Positions 7,726 through 17,303 of a stretch of 18,740 bases of DNA are shown here, one piece after another. Location of the stretch: positions 1 through 18,740 of the forward strand of contig BCJJ01000106.1 in the NCBI GenBank assembly GCA_039545355.1, in the 5' to 3' direction. The position numbers and the translations under genes were made by a program. The number at the start of each line of letters is the position of its first letter. The stretch's first letter is position 1. The notes below the pieces were generated by a model, which worked only from the letters and a program-made list of their open reading frames with translations, was not told where the DNA came from and ran no database searches. This stretch comes from Trichosporon coremiiforme. Lineage: Eukaryota > Basidiomycota > Tremellomycetes > Trichosporonales > Trichosporonaceae.

Positions 7726-8493
7726 AAGGTCAAGCTGGCCACCCACTTCAAGCGTAACGCGCTAGATACCGTCGAACTCATCGACTTTGTTGGGTTCGAT
7801 CTCAGATCTCATGCCCCACTCGAGCTGGAGAAGGACCCCTTCGTACGGTCTATCCTTAAGGAGTTCGGCATTGTCAGGTGGTTCGGCAGCCCGCACGACT
7901 TCGATGATCTCAGAGGGCGTCGTGACTCTACGATGACCCGGACGAGACTGATTTCCCGCCCGCACTCGTCGATGTTTACATGTTCTCCTTCCAGTGCAAC
8001 TCGCCAGTGAATGTACTCGAATGGCAGGACTTGGTCAACAGGAGCAGGCTCCAGGTCATTGGCTACGTCTGCTACTCCGACCCCACGGCCGCTTCACCCC
8101 GCCTTAGCCCGTTGATTGATGACGAAGACCCGAGCCGCGGATTGTGTCCCATCAACATCATTTTCCACAATCGCATTCCTTCCGCGAACAGGTCACCTCC
8201 AGCCTTGGACCCGGGCATCGTCGCTGCCTACGGCCAGTTCGTTTTTGGTGGTAACATAGTGGCCATTGTACAGTATAGGTCTCGAGAAGTTCCTGAGCCC
8301 AAAAGAGGTCAAGAAATTCATCGAGACTGTGGACCGCGAAGTCACGCGCGGCCGATGGATTGAGCACGATGAGGTTGGTCAAATGTGGTGGGAGCCCCAC
8401 CAGTCATTACTTGAGAGTCTGTGCTACTGGACACACGCCGAGTACCGCAAGCACGTTGGCGAGGAGACATACAGGAATCGTACAGTGAGGTAG
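7726..8493 (+). pseudogene. FB7, F-box-like family member lacking its F-box, two frameshifts
   Basis: Homology to FB8 begins abruptly at K-V-K-L-A (7726), so the N-terminal 110 or so residues, including FPHII, are gone. The first frame reads L-I-D-F-V-G-F-D and R-W-F-G-S-P-H-D-F-D-D. Near 7930 it shifts by one base into a frame reading D-F-P-P-A-L-V-D-V-Y-M-F (FB8: D-L-P-P-S-L-I-D-V-Y-M-F), G-Y-V-C-Y-S-D-P-T-A-A and L-C-P-I-N-I-I-F-H-N. At about 8270, between V-A-I-V and G-L-E-K-F-L, seven extra bases (CAGTATA) restore the first frame. It then runs through D-R-E-V-T-R-G-R-W to the intact tail Y-W-T-H-A-E-Y-x(3)-V-G-E-E-T-Y-R-N-R-T-V-R and TAG. It is the closest relative of FB8 next door. Non-functional as a full protein. 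Confidence 0.78.
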
Positions 8494-8793
8494 GACGACG
8501 GCGGATGCACAAGGAAGTATGCACTGTGTCTTAGGGCCAGCTATCGTTGCAGAATCGGCGCAATCAGCATCCGTTGGGACGTCATTAACACAGCGCAACG
8601 GAATAGGGTGGCCCACTCCACACAGCTGTACTATTCTCTCTCTGTTTCATAACCGTCTGCCTACCTCACGACACGCGTTCTGGTCCTCAACCTCAGTTAC
8701 ACAGTTACATCCAACTTCCCCACCCCACAGCAGTTGAATTTCTGAGCGTCCTCTCGACTACTCGCCTTCTCCAAGGTCAACACTCCCTTCATC
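8494..8793. promoter_or_regulatory. Leader and promoter region of FB8
   Basis: Exactly 300 bases between the FB7 stop and the FB8 ATG. It contains a strongly pyrimidine-rich stretch (about 8635-8790, CT and CAC runs) typical of leaders in this array and ends in TTCATCATGATC around the start codon. I see no clear TATA element. Confidence 0.45.
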
Positions 8794-9874
8794 ATGATCA
8801 CGATCAGCCACGACTTCTTCCCTCACATCATCGATCTCATTTGGCAGCAACTCGACTACGAAGGTCAGCTTGCCGCTCGAGCAGCATGCAAGAACTGGAT
8901 GAACCGTGCCGACTCACGGCTCAATCATATCGTTATCTCGTGCTTCGAACGACCAAATATACCACATGTGTTTGACTTGTCGACCCGCGACTTGAGGAAG
9001 TGTTTCTCCTCTCGCGCGTGGCGAGGTCAGATGTCCCACAGGCACGGGAAGCATGAACATGGGATTGAATGTCGCTGTGATGAATCAGAGATCTGCGGAA
9101 AGTCCTCCTATACTTCCGGGGAGAAACTGGCTCTTGATCTGGAGCGCACTCTATTGTCGTCTACCGAAGTGGTGGACTTTGTCGGCATGGAGTTCGACTG
9201 GCCGCATGTTCCCCTCCACATGAGTGAAAACACACTCGTCGCGACCATTCTCCTGGACTCCGAGTGCGTCATAAGGTGGTATGGCGGTTACCCCGATCTC
9301 CAAGACTTCAAGGCGATCTTTCACGATACCTGCGACCATGATTTACCGCCTTCACTTATCGACGTTTACATGTTCACCGTCAAGCAGGACGTGCGCTACA
9401 TCGCCCTCTGCCCGTGGGAGTTGGCCATGCGCTTCGACACTCAAGTTGTCAACTATCTTTGCCTTTCTGATCCAAATTCTTGTGTTCCGCGGTGGTCACC
9501 AATGTGGAACGAACAGACGGACACCGATCTCTGCCCGGTCGTCGTTATCCTTCGCAACAACATAGCACTGGAGATCGAGCTCCGCTCCGGATGGACCCTG
9601 GTCTCGTTGCCGAGTACGGGGCTCTGGTTCACGGAGGTAGCGATGTTCTTGTCGTTGGCTTGGAACAGTTCCTAGGAGACCAGGACCTAGTGAAGTACAC
9701 TAGGGTCGTGGAGCGCGAGTCTTGAAGGGCCGTCGCATATTCGATCACGACGAATCAAGATATGTGTGGTGGGTACCCGAGAAGTCATCCATGGACAAGT
9801 TGTCCTTTATTACTCATGATGAGTATCGAGACCACGTCGGCGAAGAGATGTACCGCATTCATGCTGTGAGATAG
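8794..9874 (+). pseudogene. FB8, F-box-like family member broken late by two single-base deletions
   Basis: The ATG at 8794 opens M-I-T-I-S-H-D-F-F-P-H-I-I-D-L-I-W, then A-C-K-N-W-M-N-R at 31-38. Next is an unusual His/Cys-rich stretch at 82-101 (H82, H84, H87, H89, C93, C95, C101). Family motifs continue: V-V-D-F-V-G, R-W-Y-G-G-Y-P, V-N-Y-L-C-L-S-D-P and V-V-V-I-L-R-N-N. Compared with FB7, one base is missing near 9590, shifting to a frame with M-D-P-G-L-V-A-E-Y and L-V-V-G-L-E-Q-F-L. A second base is missing near 9718 (GA-GTC against FB7 GAAGTC), leading to the complete tail F-I-T-H-D-E-Y-x(3)-V-G-E-E-M-Y-R-I-H-A-V-R and TAG at 9872. As read, translation gives 293 residues with an unrelated end and no tail. 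The first 265 or so codons remain intact, so decay is recent, or the indels are sequence errors. Confidence 0.78.
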
Positions 9875-12553
9875 GGGTGGCGATGTGAATGCAGCGCTCA
9901 GTACAAGTCGTTTATTCACCAACTCTGCTGGCAACACCACAGAACGGCGACATGTATCCTTCAACATTGCGGCGCACTTCACTAATCCCAAGACGCTTCT
10001 CAGCCCGTCCGAGATGCGGCCTGGAGGCGTCTAGGCTGTTGTACGCCGATCGGAGTTCCGACCCCCACCCTCGGAGCCGAAGTCCGAGCAATGGCACGGC
10101 TTGCAGGCCAGAGCAAAGCGAATGAGGTCTGCAGTAAGTCGGCCCTCATTACTTTCCCTTCTGCACACTTCTGAACTGCCTTGTACAGGAATGACGTCCG
10201 TCCGGTTCGCTCATCCTTCAGACCATCGCTACTCTAGGAAGACGCAGCGATTAATGAGGCATTGCGACAGAAGGACGATGGACATATGGACAGGAGCCTT
10301 AGCAACCCATCATCATCGCTTGTGACTCCGGCTGTCTCCCTGCCCGGATCCATGGGTCATTGAGTTTTCCGATATAAACTGTCGAGCCTCGGCTGGTTCG
10401 GTACGCTCGGCACGGTGTGCTTGGGGCAGAAGGAGCGGATTAGCATCCCTCACTGTTATCACAGAGCGAGCGAATGGCGGGCCATGGGCCGCACCAATGC
10501 GATTCTTCGACCTTCGACGACGGAGCCGATGGCTCCAGCTCATGCGCCGGAACAAGGGCGATGTGCCAGTCCAGGGATGCCGCGGAAGAGCAGGGCCGCT
10601 GCGCACGCCTGTGCCCGCCGGCCGGCACTTCGAGGATGCTCACCAGTCTCGCTTGACTGTCACTGTTGGCGAGGTGGGCCGAATAACAGGCCCACCTCCA
10701 CCTGCTGCGCGTGGCGAACGCCGTGGCTTGGATGCAGATGCGGGGACCAGTCATAATGCTGGCCGAGCGCTATCAGCCCAGGGAGGTAATTAGCGGCGCT
10801 GAAACCATGGAGGACGCGTTGAGTCTGTCCATTGCAACCCGCGCAACTCGTGTCGCCGTTAAAGGGCCGATGAGGTCTGTGTGGACGATGAAAGAGATGC
10901 GCGACCACGCGTGCACTGTCGCTGGGCCGCATGGGCCGTTCATCTCGGCGACAGAACCAATGCCTGTGCGGTGCCATCCCTTGACTGGGCGCTCGGGGTG
11001 ATAATTGGAATCTAGGCGGAGAGAGCCCACGAGCGCAGTGACTGGTGATGGGATGGGCGGTGGCGGCGGAGGACGTGCGAGGCTGGGGAAGTGGGGATGA
11101 GGACATGGGGACATGTAATCAGGGATAGGTCAGCAGACGTGGGATGGAAGACCGCTTGTCAGTCGTGCTCCTCTGAGTTGCGCTGCTTAAGTCCGTGACG
11201 GCGACCGGTCTGCCGTAGCGAACGTCCTGATGACCGGAGGAGCTGAGGGGACGACCGGTGAATACAGTGCGAGCCGGCGGCAGCCACGGGATCTGGATCT
11301 AGGGTGGTCGGAGCCGGAGGAGTGAGCCGGAAGACGATGGGATGTACGTTTGCACTTGGGGGTTGGAAGAGTGGTGCAGAGAGCAACGAGTGCCGAGTTT
11401 CTGTCCACTGGGATGATTTATGAAGACGGAGCAGACGGAGATGAGGCAAGGCGGTCCAAGTGGAAGACCATTCAAGATGTGCAAGTTTAGCCTGAACGAT
11501 TATCGGAGGATCAAAGTTGATCACGGCGAACCAGATTCGCAGCAAGAGGTGGGACGCAGGGCTAGACGAGGTATGCCTGGTTGTCCACTCCTCCGCGCAG
11601 GCTACGGCTGAGACCTACCTACCTGCATGCTGCTGATGCCGCCAGAGTGGCTCGCTGCCGATGTTTTGCGTGTAGCGTGTAAGCATGTGAGGGGATTCCC
11701 ACGGACGCCGCCATCATTGGTGGGTGGTGCCTAGGCACGTCTGGCTGACCTGTCGGAGACGGCCGCCGATCTCTGGGAGCGCTAGTGTACTTGCTATTTG
11801 CTGCGAGGGCGAGTGGGCGAATGAAGTGTTTGATCGCTTGACTGCATGCATCAGAGTGTACGAGGTGCCTAAGGGTTCTTGGTCCCTGCAGTCAGCTGCC
11901 CGTTGCCAGCAGCCTAGCTGCTAGTTGGCTGGATCGCTCGCCCGCATCTCTTGTCCAAGCGAGGGAATCGAAGGCATACGAGTCTGCGGCATGCAGACAA
12001 CCCTGGCATCGCTAGCCCTGAGCTCCCTCTCGACCCCTGACATTCCTGGTCCGAAGCCGCTGCATAACACCATAGACCTCCCTCTCCATCTACGTGCCCG
12101 TTTCCACCCGCTGCGCCGCGCGCCGCCGCAACCCGTTGCCTCCCCGGCCCCATGGTCCCCTAAAAGATCTAAAGCTCGTCAAGTTGCGACCCAAGGCGTT
12201 TTAACAGCCGCGGCTGTCAAGTTCAGTGACGTTTCAGCTCGGTCAACTCTCATCTCTATCTCCATCCCTCACTCATTCGTTATCGACCCCGCATTCCAGA
12301 CCTCCACTTTTTGTTTGTCAGCTCATTACACTTGGAACAACTCGACATCACGACATCCACCTGACGCATCCTCCACTCCACTCGACCTTCGCCTTACGAC
12401 GGTCACGGATATTCCCCACAAGCATTCGACTGCAGTGCGCCCATCCATTGAGCTCGGACCTGATCCTCACCTTCCCTCTTGTTCCTCTTCCCACAGACTC
12501 TCTCGACCCTCTCAAACTGAGCCATCTCTCCACAAGACACGCCCCACGTCTGC
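9875..12553. other. Long intergenic region without a supported gene
   Basis: 2.7 kb between FB8 and FB9. I looked on both strands for the family's FPHII, GLE and tail motifs and found none. Several open frames of 60-148 codons overlap on opposite strands at 10313-11114 and 11159-11545. They are explained by GC-rich sequence with few stops, and none shows a domain, signal peptide or conserved motif I recognise. The last 400 or so bases (12150-12553) are pyrimidine-rich and are the FB9 leader and promoter. An intron-split gene or non-coding RNA cannot be excluded by eye. Confidence 0.5.
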
Positions 12554-13633
12554 ATGGTCGCTCTCGATGACCGTTTCTACCCCCACATCGTCGACCAGAT
12601 ATGGTCCTACATGGCCTACCCCGACTACTTGATCGGGCGCAGCGTCTCCCGGTCTTGGAGAAGGCGCGCCGAGCACCGACTGCAGACGGAGGAGCGTCTC
12701 GCCCGGCACATCTCGATCAGCGTTACTCGCGTCGGCGGCTCCAACGACGGTAAAGCTGCAAACAACGGAAAGCCCGAGTACGTCGGAAAGGGCAAGGGCA
12801 AAGTGACAGAGGTGGAGATCGTCCCGGACAACGCTGGCGACGATGGTGACGGCATCGACATGATAGAGGTGCGCAGCCGGGACGTCTTCTCACCGCACCA
12901 GAGCGTCATCCTCTGCTATGAGCCACTATCGTTCTGGAACTTTGTCGACAATGCCGACCTCGAGCGACGCTGGAGCCTCCTGCTTGCCAAGACGGAGCTC
13001 ATCGACCTCACGGGCATCATGACCTTCCGCGATGGCAAGGACTACGGGCGACTGCCGTCGATGATCGGACCGTTCGCAACTCTACGCTGGCACCACAATG
13101 GAAACAGTGTCGGGCCACTGTTGACGGACCACTCGACGCAAGTCGTATTCGGCGCTGTCGACGCCGCCCGCAACTTGACCGTTCCGCGCCTGCGCATATC
13201 GACAGCTGGTCTGGCCGAGGTCGTCATCAACGTGGACTGCTTCACGAATCCACTAAAGGACACGGCCTGCCTCGACTCGCTGAACACGGTGCTGGCCCTG
13301 CCCGACTTCATCAAGGAGTGGAGCATGATAACGATGATCCTGAACAACAAGATTCCAGACCGGGACAAGGCCAAGGACTCCCGGCCAGGGTACACGAGTG
13401 TCGGGCTCATGATCAATTTCATCGAGACGGCGCGCGAGCTTGAGCTGACCGTTCGCGTCGTCGGCGTCGAGCGCTTCCTCGACGACCCCGACTTATGGGA
13501 CACGCTCCTCTTCCGCGTCCGTGAGCAGATGGACGATCCAGAGGAGAGAAACGACCTCGTCGTGTTCTGGACTCATGAGGATTACAAGATGCAGTACGGC
13601 ATCGAGCAGTATCTGACGCACACGGTGAGGTAA
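12554..13633 (+). CDS. FB9, F-box-like family protein, intact and longest in the right block (359 aa)
   Basis: Single-exon frame from ATG at 12554 (CTGCATGGTC context) to TAA. The F-box-like segment is V-A-L-D-D-R-F-Y-P-H-I-V-D-Q-I-W at 2-17, then V-S-R-S-W-R-R-R at 31-38. A Gly/Lys/Asn-rich, then acidic, linker at about 61-103 (G-K-G-K-G-K, then D-D-G-D-G-I-D) is not found in the other copies. Then come R-S-R-D at 107-110, L-I-D-L-T-G at 149-154, L-R-W-H-H-N-G at 177-183 in place of RWYG, S-T-Q-V-V-F at 194-199 (the position of TQVYF in FB11), V-D-C-F-T-N-P at 227-233 and V-V-G-V-E-R-F-L at 302-309. The tail is F-W-T-H-E-D-Y-x(3)-Y-G-I-E-Q-Y-L-T-H-T-V-R to the last residue. It combines the R-ending tail with a TQV motif, so it links the two sub-groups. 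Long empty flanks on both sides may hold its regulation. Confidence 0.88.
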   Translation: MVALDDRFYPHIVDQIWSYMAYPDYLIGRSVSRSWRRRAEHRLQTEERLARHISISVTRVGGSNDGKAANNGKPEYVGKGKGKVTEVEIVPDNAGDDGDGIDMIEVRSRDVFSPHQSVILCYEPLSFWNFVDNADLERRWSLLLAKTELIDLTGIMTFRDGKDYGRLPSMIGPFATLRWHHNGNSVGPLLTDHSTQVVFGAVDAARNLTVPRLRISTAGLAEVVINVDCFTNPLKDTACLDSLNTVLALPDFIKEWSMITMILNNKIPDRDKAKDSRPGYTSVGLMINFIETARELELTVRVVGVERFLDDPDLWDTLLFRVREQMDDPEERNDLVVFWTHEDYKMQYGIEQYLTHTVR

Positions 13634-14928
13634 CCCGCGAAGCGTATCGAGCTCTCTATCCGTCGGACAAGCCTGACGCCATCACATCTCACTTGCCCAC
13701 CGACCCACCCACCACTGAGCATTGCCAGGCTCATCCAATGTCATCCAGCCTCATCCAGCCTCATTCCAGGCTCACCCCGATATTGGCTCCACATCAACAC
13801 TCCACATCAACACCATTACGCATTATCATAGGATCACTTTTTTTGGGATGGATTCGCTTTCACATCGGGACCCAGCGAGTGCATCACCTAAAAAAAACAT
13901 CCGTTGGGAAACACGACTGCCCACTGCCCGCCGTATCTTGCTCGAATCGGTCCGGTACGCCGACCTGGAGGGCAGCAGAGCGGCAGCGGGCAGCCAGAGC
14001 TGATGTGCAGATCATTTCGTTCGGTTTCCGCATCTTCGGCATGTGACCATCGTCATGTGGGCGCGAGAGGTCTAGCAGCTGGCAGTCGAACGAAAACGGA
14101 ACGGTGAAAGATTCTCATCCCGCGCGCCTGACTGAGCTCGCTTATCGCGGCTGATCCTCACAACCTCACAGCGGCAGTTGATGATAATGCTCCATGTCGG
14201 ATAGACCCGCTCGCATCACATCAGCAGCGGCGAGGGGCAGCAGGCAGAGGGAAGGGCACAAGGGTTGGGTTGGTCGTCTGTTGGAAGGGCGGGCGTGGAG
14301 ATTCACCATTGATTACTGGGTTCCAGGCCTCGCGGACATTGCCTCATGCACCTCGAGTGATGCCAGCACCCCTTACTGCGGATCTCTCGCTCCGTCTCCC
14401 TTTGCCCGCCACTCGTCTCCCTCGATGGAACAATTGCCCAGGCGGTCCATACGGCTGATTCCAGGAAACGAAAGTGGACCGTGAAGCATGGCCATGGAAA
14501 GAGGAGGGAAGTACGGAGGAATCGGAGGTGGAAAGAGAGCGTGTTCGGGTTCGGTGGGTTTCGGCGATCGCCGCTGCCCTATTCTGTGTCAGGCAGACAG
14601 ACGCCGAAAGTGCCCAATTATCACTTTGCCTTGCTCCTGCGTCACTCACTCTAGACTTATCACCTTGCTCACATTGCGGTTGAATTCACTGCAAACTTCG
14701 AGAAAGACCGGTGAAGACATGTAACTGGGTCACCGTGAGTTGGACGTGCGGTGGAGGTGGTCCACTCACCAGGTGCAGATGAGTGATCGACGAGCGCTGA
14801 TCGCAGCAACGCTGTCAAGCTGGTCTTCCTCGTCAGCTCCTACTACTGCGCCTTCCCCATCATCACTCCCTCTGCCTGCTCTTTCATCCACCTCCCCGCC
14901 TCTACGTTTCAACTCCCTCGTCAGCAGC
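13634..14928. other. Intergenic region between FB9 and FB10
   Basis: 1.3 kb. It holds short direct repeats at 13741-13813 and an A8 run near 13890. It ends in a pyrimidine-rich leader (about 14820-14928) just before the FB10 ATG. Open frames here (up to 117 codons) show no recognisable motif and no family relic. I do not call a gene. Confidence 0.45.
13741..13813. repeat. Short direct repeats downstream of FB9
   Basis: TCATCCAGCC occurs at 13741 and 13751 in tandem, with a further degenerate copy following. TCCACATCAACAC occurs twice in tandem at 13788-13800 and 13801-13813. No coding function is evident. Confidence 0.7.
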
Positions 14929-15907
14929 ATGACCGTGATCGATCACCAATCCTTCCCCCACATCATCGACGCCATCTGGGCAAGTATGGACCTCGTCGCA
15001 GTCCTCGTCACCCGAACAGTATCTAACGAATGGCTACGGCGCGGAAACGAGTGGCTGAGACGGCACATGCTTCTGGAGTCGCCCGATGCGTTCGAGAAAC
15101 GAATCAAAGATACCGTCCAGACTCAGGCCAACAGCCGGCCCAAGAACAACGACTACCGCGACCACTGCTGTTGAGTACTAGACGTCCACCCAAGACGTTT
15201 CCGGTTCCCAATACCTGTGGCCGCGCCGCCTCACCAAGTCGGATATTGACGCGTTGCGGCGTCCGCTAGCTCCGGGGACCCTCTGCGAGGTGCTTCGGTG
15301 CGCGGAGATCCTGGACGTGCGGTGTACACCTGGTCTGTATCAATCACTTCTCGACTATGACCTGCTTCTGTGGCACGCCCGACAAAGGGGCCTTGTCCGG
15401 GTGAACCTGACGCATTACACGCCGGCGCATCCGCTCCAGCGTATCAACGAAAGAGGCGGCCCTACACAGGTGTACTTTGCTCATCTGCGTTCCCTCGTCG
15501 ACATCCGAGCGTCGGTCCCCGAGACTATCATCCTCAATCTCGACTGTCGCGAGTAAGGCCCTTTGACCGTCCACCTGTCGCATCTGGAGATCTCGCCAGG
15601 AGGCATGGACAAATGCCACTTCGTCCTCCACATTCAAAACGGCTTTCTGTCGAAATCGTTCATGGAGCAGCATGTCATCCTCCTCTGGCACTGGGTGCCC
15701 CTGAACTGCCGCAGTGTAAGCGTCACTGTCGTTGCTCCCGAGGATCTATACGCTACGAACGCGGATTACAACCTCTTCAAACTTCGCATTCAGGAGCGCT
15801 TCTCCGTGAACCGCTTGACAGCCACTGTCACAGTGCGCATCTTGACACCCGACGAGTACAAGACCGAAGTTGGCGTGCAGAAGCACAAGCTTTACACCGA
15901 GTGGTAG
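14929..15907 (+). pseudogene. FB10, F-box-like family member of the Trp-tail group, frameshift and nonsense
   Basis: ATG at 14929 (CAGCATGACC) begins M-T-V-I-D-H-Q-S-F-P-H-I-I-D-A-I-W and V-S-N-E-W-L-R-R, giving 81 codons before TGA at 15172. Homology to FB11-FB13 resumes one frame over from 15182: Q-Y-L-W-P-R-R-L, E-V-L-R-C-A-E-I-L-D-V, then G-G-P-T-Q-V-Y-F and E-T-I-I-L-N-L-D-C-R-E. TAA at 15554 interrupts. The same frame continues to the tail R-I-L-T-P-D-E-Y-x(3)-V-G-V-Q-K-H-K-L-Y-T-E-W and TAG at 15905. A GTAAGG donor-like site at the TAA with CGCCAG at 15599 suggests an intron, but its 47 bases would put the tail out of frame, and FB11 aligns across without a gap. I therefore read it as nonsense. 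The IVGLE motif is weak or absent (V-S-V-T-V-V-A-P-E-D-L). Confidence 0.75.
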
Positions 15908-16140
15908 CGAGTTTACTCTACGTCTTTTGACATTCACAGCATGCAGCCTTCATGTGCAGTATCTGTGGGCAACGGAATGGAAGTGCGTCCCACATGACCA
16001 GTGTTTAATGCGAAAGCACCCATTGTTCGTTTCAGCCGCAGTCGAGGGCTCTCGGTCGCGACCGCCCATTGTCATGCTTCGAAGCTTCGACGATACTTGC
16101 CAATGCGAATCCGCTCCTCGCATCTCAACACATCCCCACC

Positions 16141-17115
16141 ATGATCGTTATAATTGACAGCGCCGCCTTTCCGCACATCATTGACGAGATCTGGGAGGGC
16201 TTCGACATCGAAACTGTGCTGCTTGCCCGGCAGGTGTCCCGTAGCTGGCGTGAGAGAGCGACCCATCGTCTTCTCTACCACTCAGAGGTCCTCTGTGTCG
16301 GCACCAGCAGCCCCTGCGTTCTCAAGCCTAGGATTGGGGGCGACACGACGCTTCCTCTCACTGCGCATCGGCGACTGCAGCGAGTGCGAGACACAGTCGC
16401 TGCAGTCAACTCGCTGAAGCACGTACGAGTGCTATACGTCAACCTCTGGTGCACCTTTCGTCAAGCCTCGTCCAGCTACAAGCAGCTCCTCCAAGAGTTG
16501 CATCTCGGAACCACCTTTCGCACCATCATCTGGGAGAACTACAAAGGCGAGGACATCGATGGAGCAGGGTCGACACAGGTGTACTTCATCCGCAGCCGCG
16601 TCTGGTCCATCCCTCGCCTCCAGCCGACCGGGGCGGAGACGCTCGTGCTAAGCTTTTCCGCGGGGGCTCAGCGCTTCAACCCCCTGAAGCAGTGCTGCGA
16701 GCTCTGGACGCTCCTGCACCCCAGCTGGGGGCGTTGCCGGGCGCTGGTGTATGTGTTCGAGCCCTTACGAGTTCTCGGCGGTCTCTCGGACGTGTCCGCC
16801 GATAGGCTCCACTACGCCCTTGGGTTGGGAGTGGGGGCGCAGACTGGCGAGCCCGACCTCAGCATTCTCATCGTTGGTTTGGAGAACTACTTTGAACGCC
16901 CGGACGAATATCCTGCCTGGGTGTCTTGCTTCCACACGCGCCTGCGACACCCTGACCATGACAAGGAAACGGGGGTCCCAGCTGTTCCACACCGACCTGT
17001 GTATCCTCTTCGGAGGGAGGGGCTGGGAAGGTCCGCGGAAGTGCGTCTCTTGACGCATCTTGAGTATGAGAAGGAGGTTGGCGCCGAGACATCCCGGCTT
17101 CATACCGCCTGGTAA
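16141..17115 (+). CDS. FB11, F-box-like family protein, intact, Trp-ending tail (324 aa)
   Basis: Single-exon frame from ATG at 16141 (CCCCACCATGATC, an excellent start context) to TAA. The frame extends upstream only via a TTG. The F-box-like segment is I-I-D-S-A-A-F-P-H-I-I-D-E-I-W at 4-18, then V-S-R-S-W-R-E-R at 32-39. The middle has V-R-V-L-Y-V-N-L at 95-102, S-T-Q-V-Y-F at 144-149, E-T-L-V-L-S-F-S at 166-173 and L-I-V-G-L-E-N-Y-F at 243-251. The tail is R-L-L-T-H-L-E-Y-x(3)-V-G-A-E-T-S-R-L-H-T-A-W, ending in Trp as in FB10 and FB13. It lacks the RWYG and DCxxNP motifs of the FB4/FB5 type. It is the only intact gene of the 14.9-18.5 kb group. An F-box adaptor role is inferred only. Confidence 0.87.
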   Translation: MIVIIDSAAFPHIIDEIWEGFDIETVLLARQVSRSWRERATHRLLYHSEVLCVGTSSPCVLKPRIGGDTTLPLTAHRRLQRVRDTVAAVNSLKHVRVLYVNLWCTFRQASSSYKQLLQELHLGTTFRTIIWENYKGEDIDGAGSTQVYFIRSRVWSIPRLQPTGAETLVLSFSAGAQRFNPLKQCCELWTLLHPSWGRCRALVYVFEPLRVLGGLSDVSADRLHYALGLGVGAQTGEPDLSILIVGLENYFERPDEYPAWVSCFHTRLRHPDHDKETGVPAVPHRPVYPLRREGLGRSAEVRLLTHLEYEKEVGAETSRLHTAW

Positions 17116-17273
17116 CTCGGCTCACGCGATCACTTGTTTGCATCCCAAACCACACGACTGAGGCGCAATCATTACGACAGCCAGATTCCTTCATGACTTC
17201 CTCCCCCCCGCCCCGCCTCAGCCCACTGAGCCTCTAGGACTGTGAACCATTCTCCAACCGTCATCATCTCTCA

Positions 17274-17303
17274 CACCATCACCATCACCATCACCATCAC
17301 CAT
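17274..17303 (+). repeat. (CACCAT)5 microsatellite overlapping the FB12 start codon
   Basis: Five perfect CACCAT units end at 17303. The final A-T plus the next G forms the FB12 ATG at 17302-17304, with CACC directly before it. Copy-number change would alter the leader length by six bases without changing the start context. Confidence 0.85.

Noticed and set aside
10660..11114. Overlapping open frames on both strands (10711-11001 plus, 10773-11114 minus, 10660-11106 minus)
   Set aside because: Mutually overlapping, proline/arginine-rich or featureless, no recognisable motif and no start-context support beyond chance.
11159..11545. 128-codon minus-strand frame
   Set aside because: No domain, signal peptide or family motif; consistent with chance in GC-rich sequence.
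8568..13910. Shared 12-mer CATCCGTTGGGA at about 8567 and 13898
   Set aside because: A window this size is expected to contain several chance 12-mer pairs, and the flanks do not match.
15020..15066. Apparent internal duplication N-E-W-L-R-R-G-N-E-W-L-R-R in FB10
   Set aside because: The segment is the same length as in FB11, so nothing was inserted; likely coincidental similarity of two adjacent positions.
15553..15599. Candidate 47-base intron in FB10 (GTAAGG to CGCCAG) that would remove the TAA
   Set aside because: Removal changes the frame and loses the family tail, while FB11 aligns through the region without a gap; in-frame nonsense fits better.
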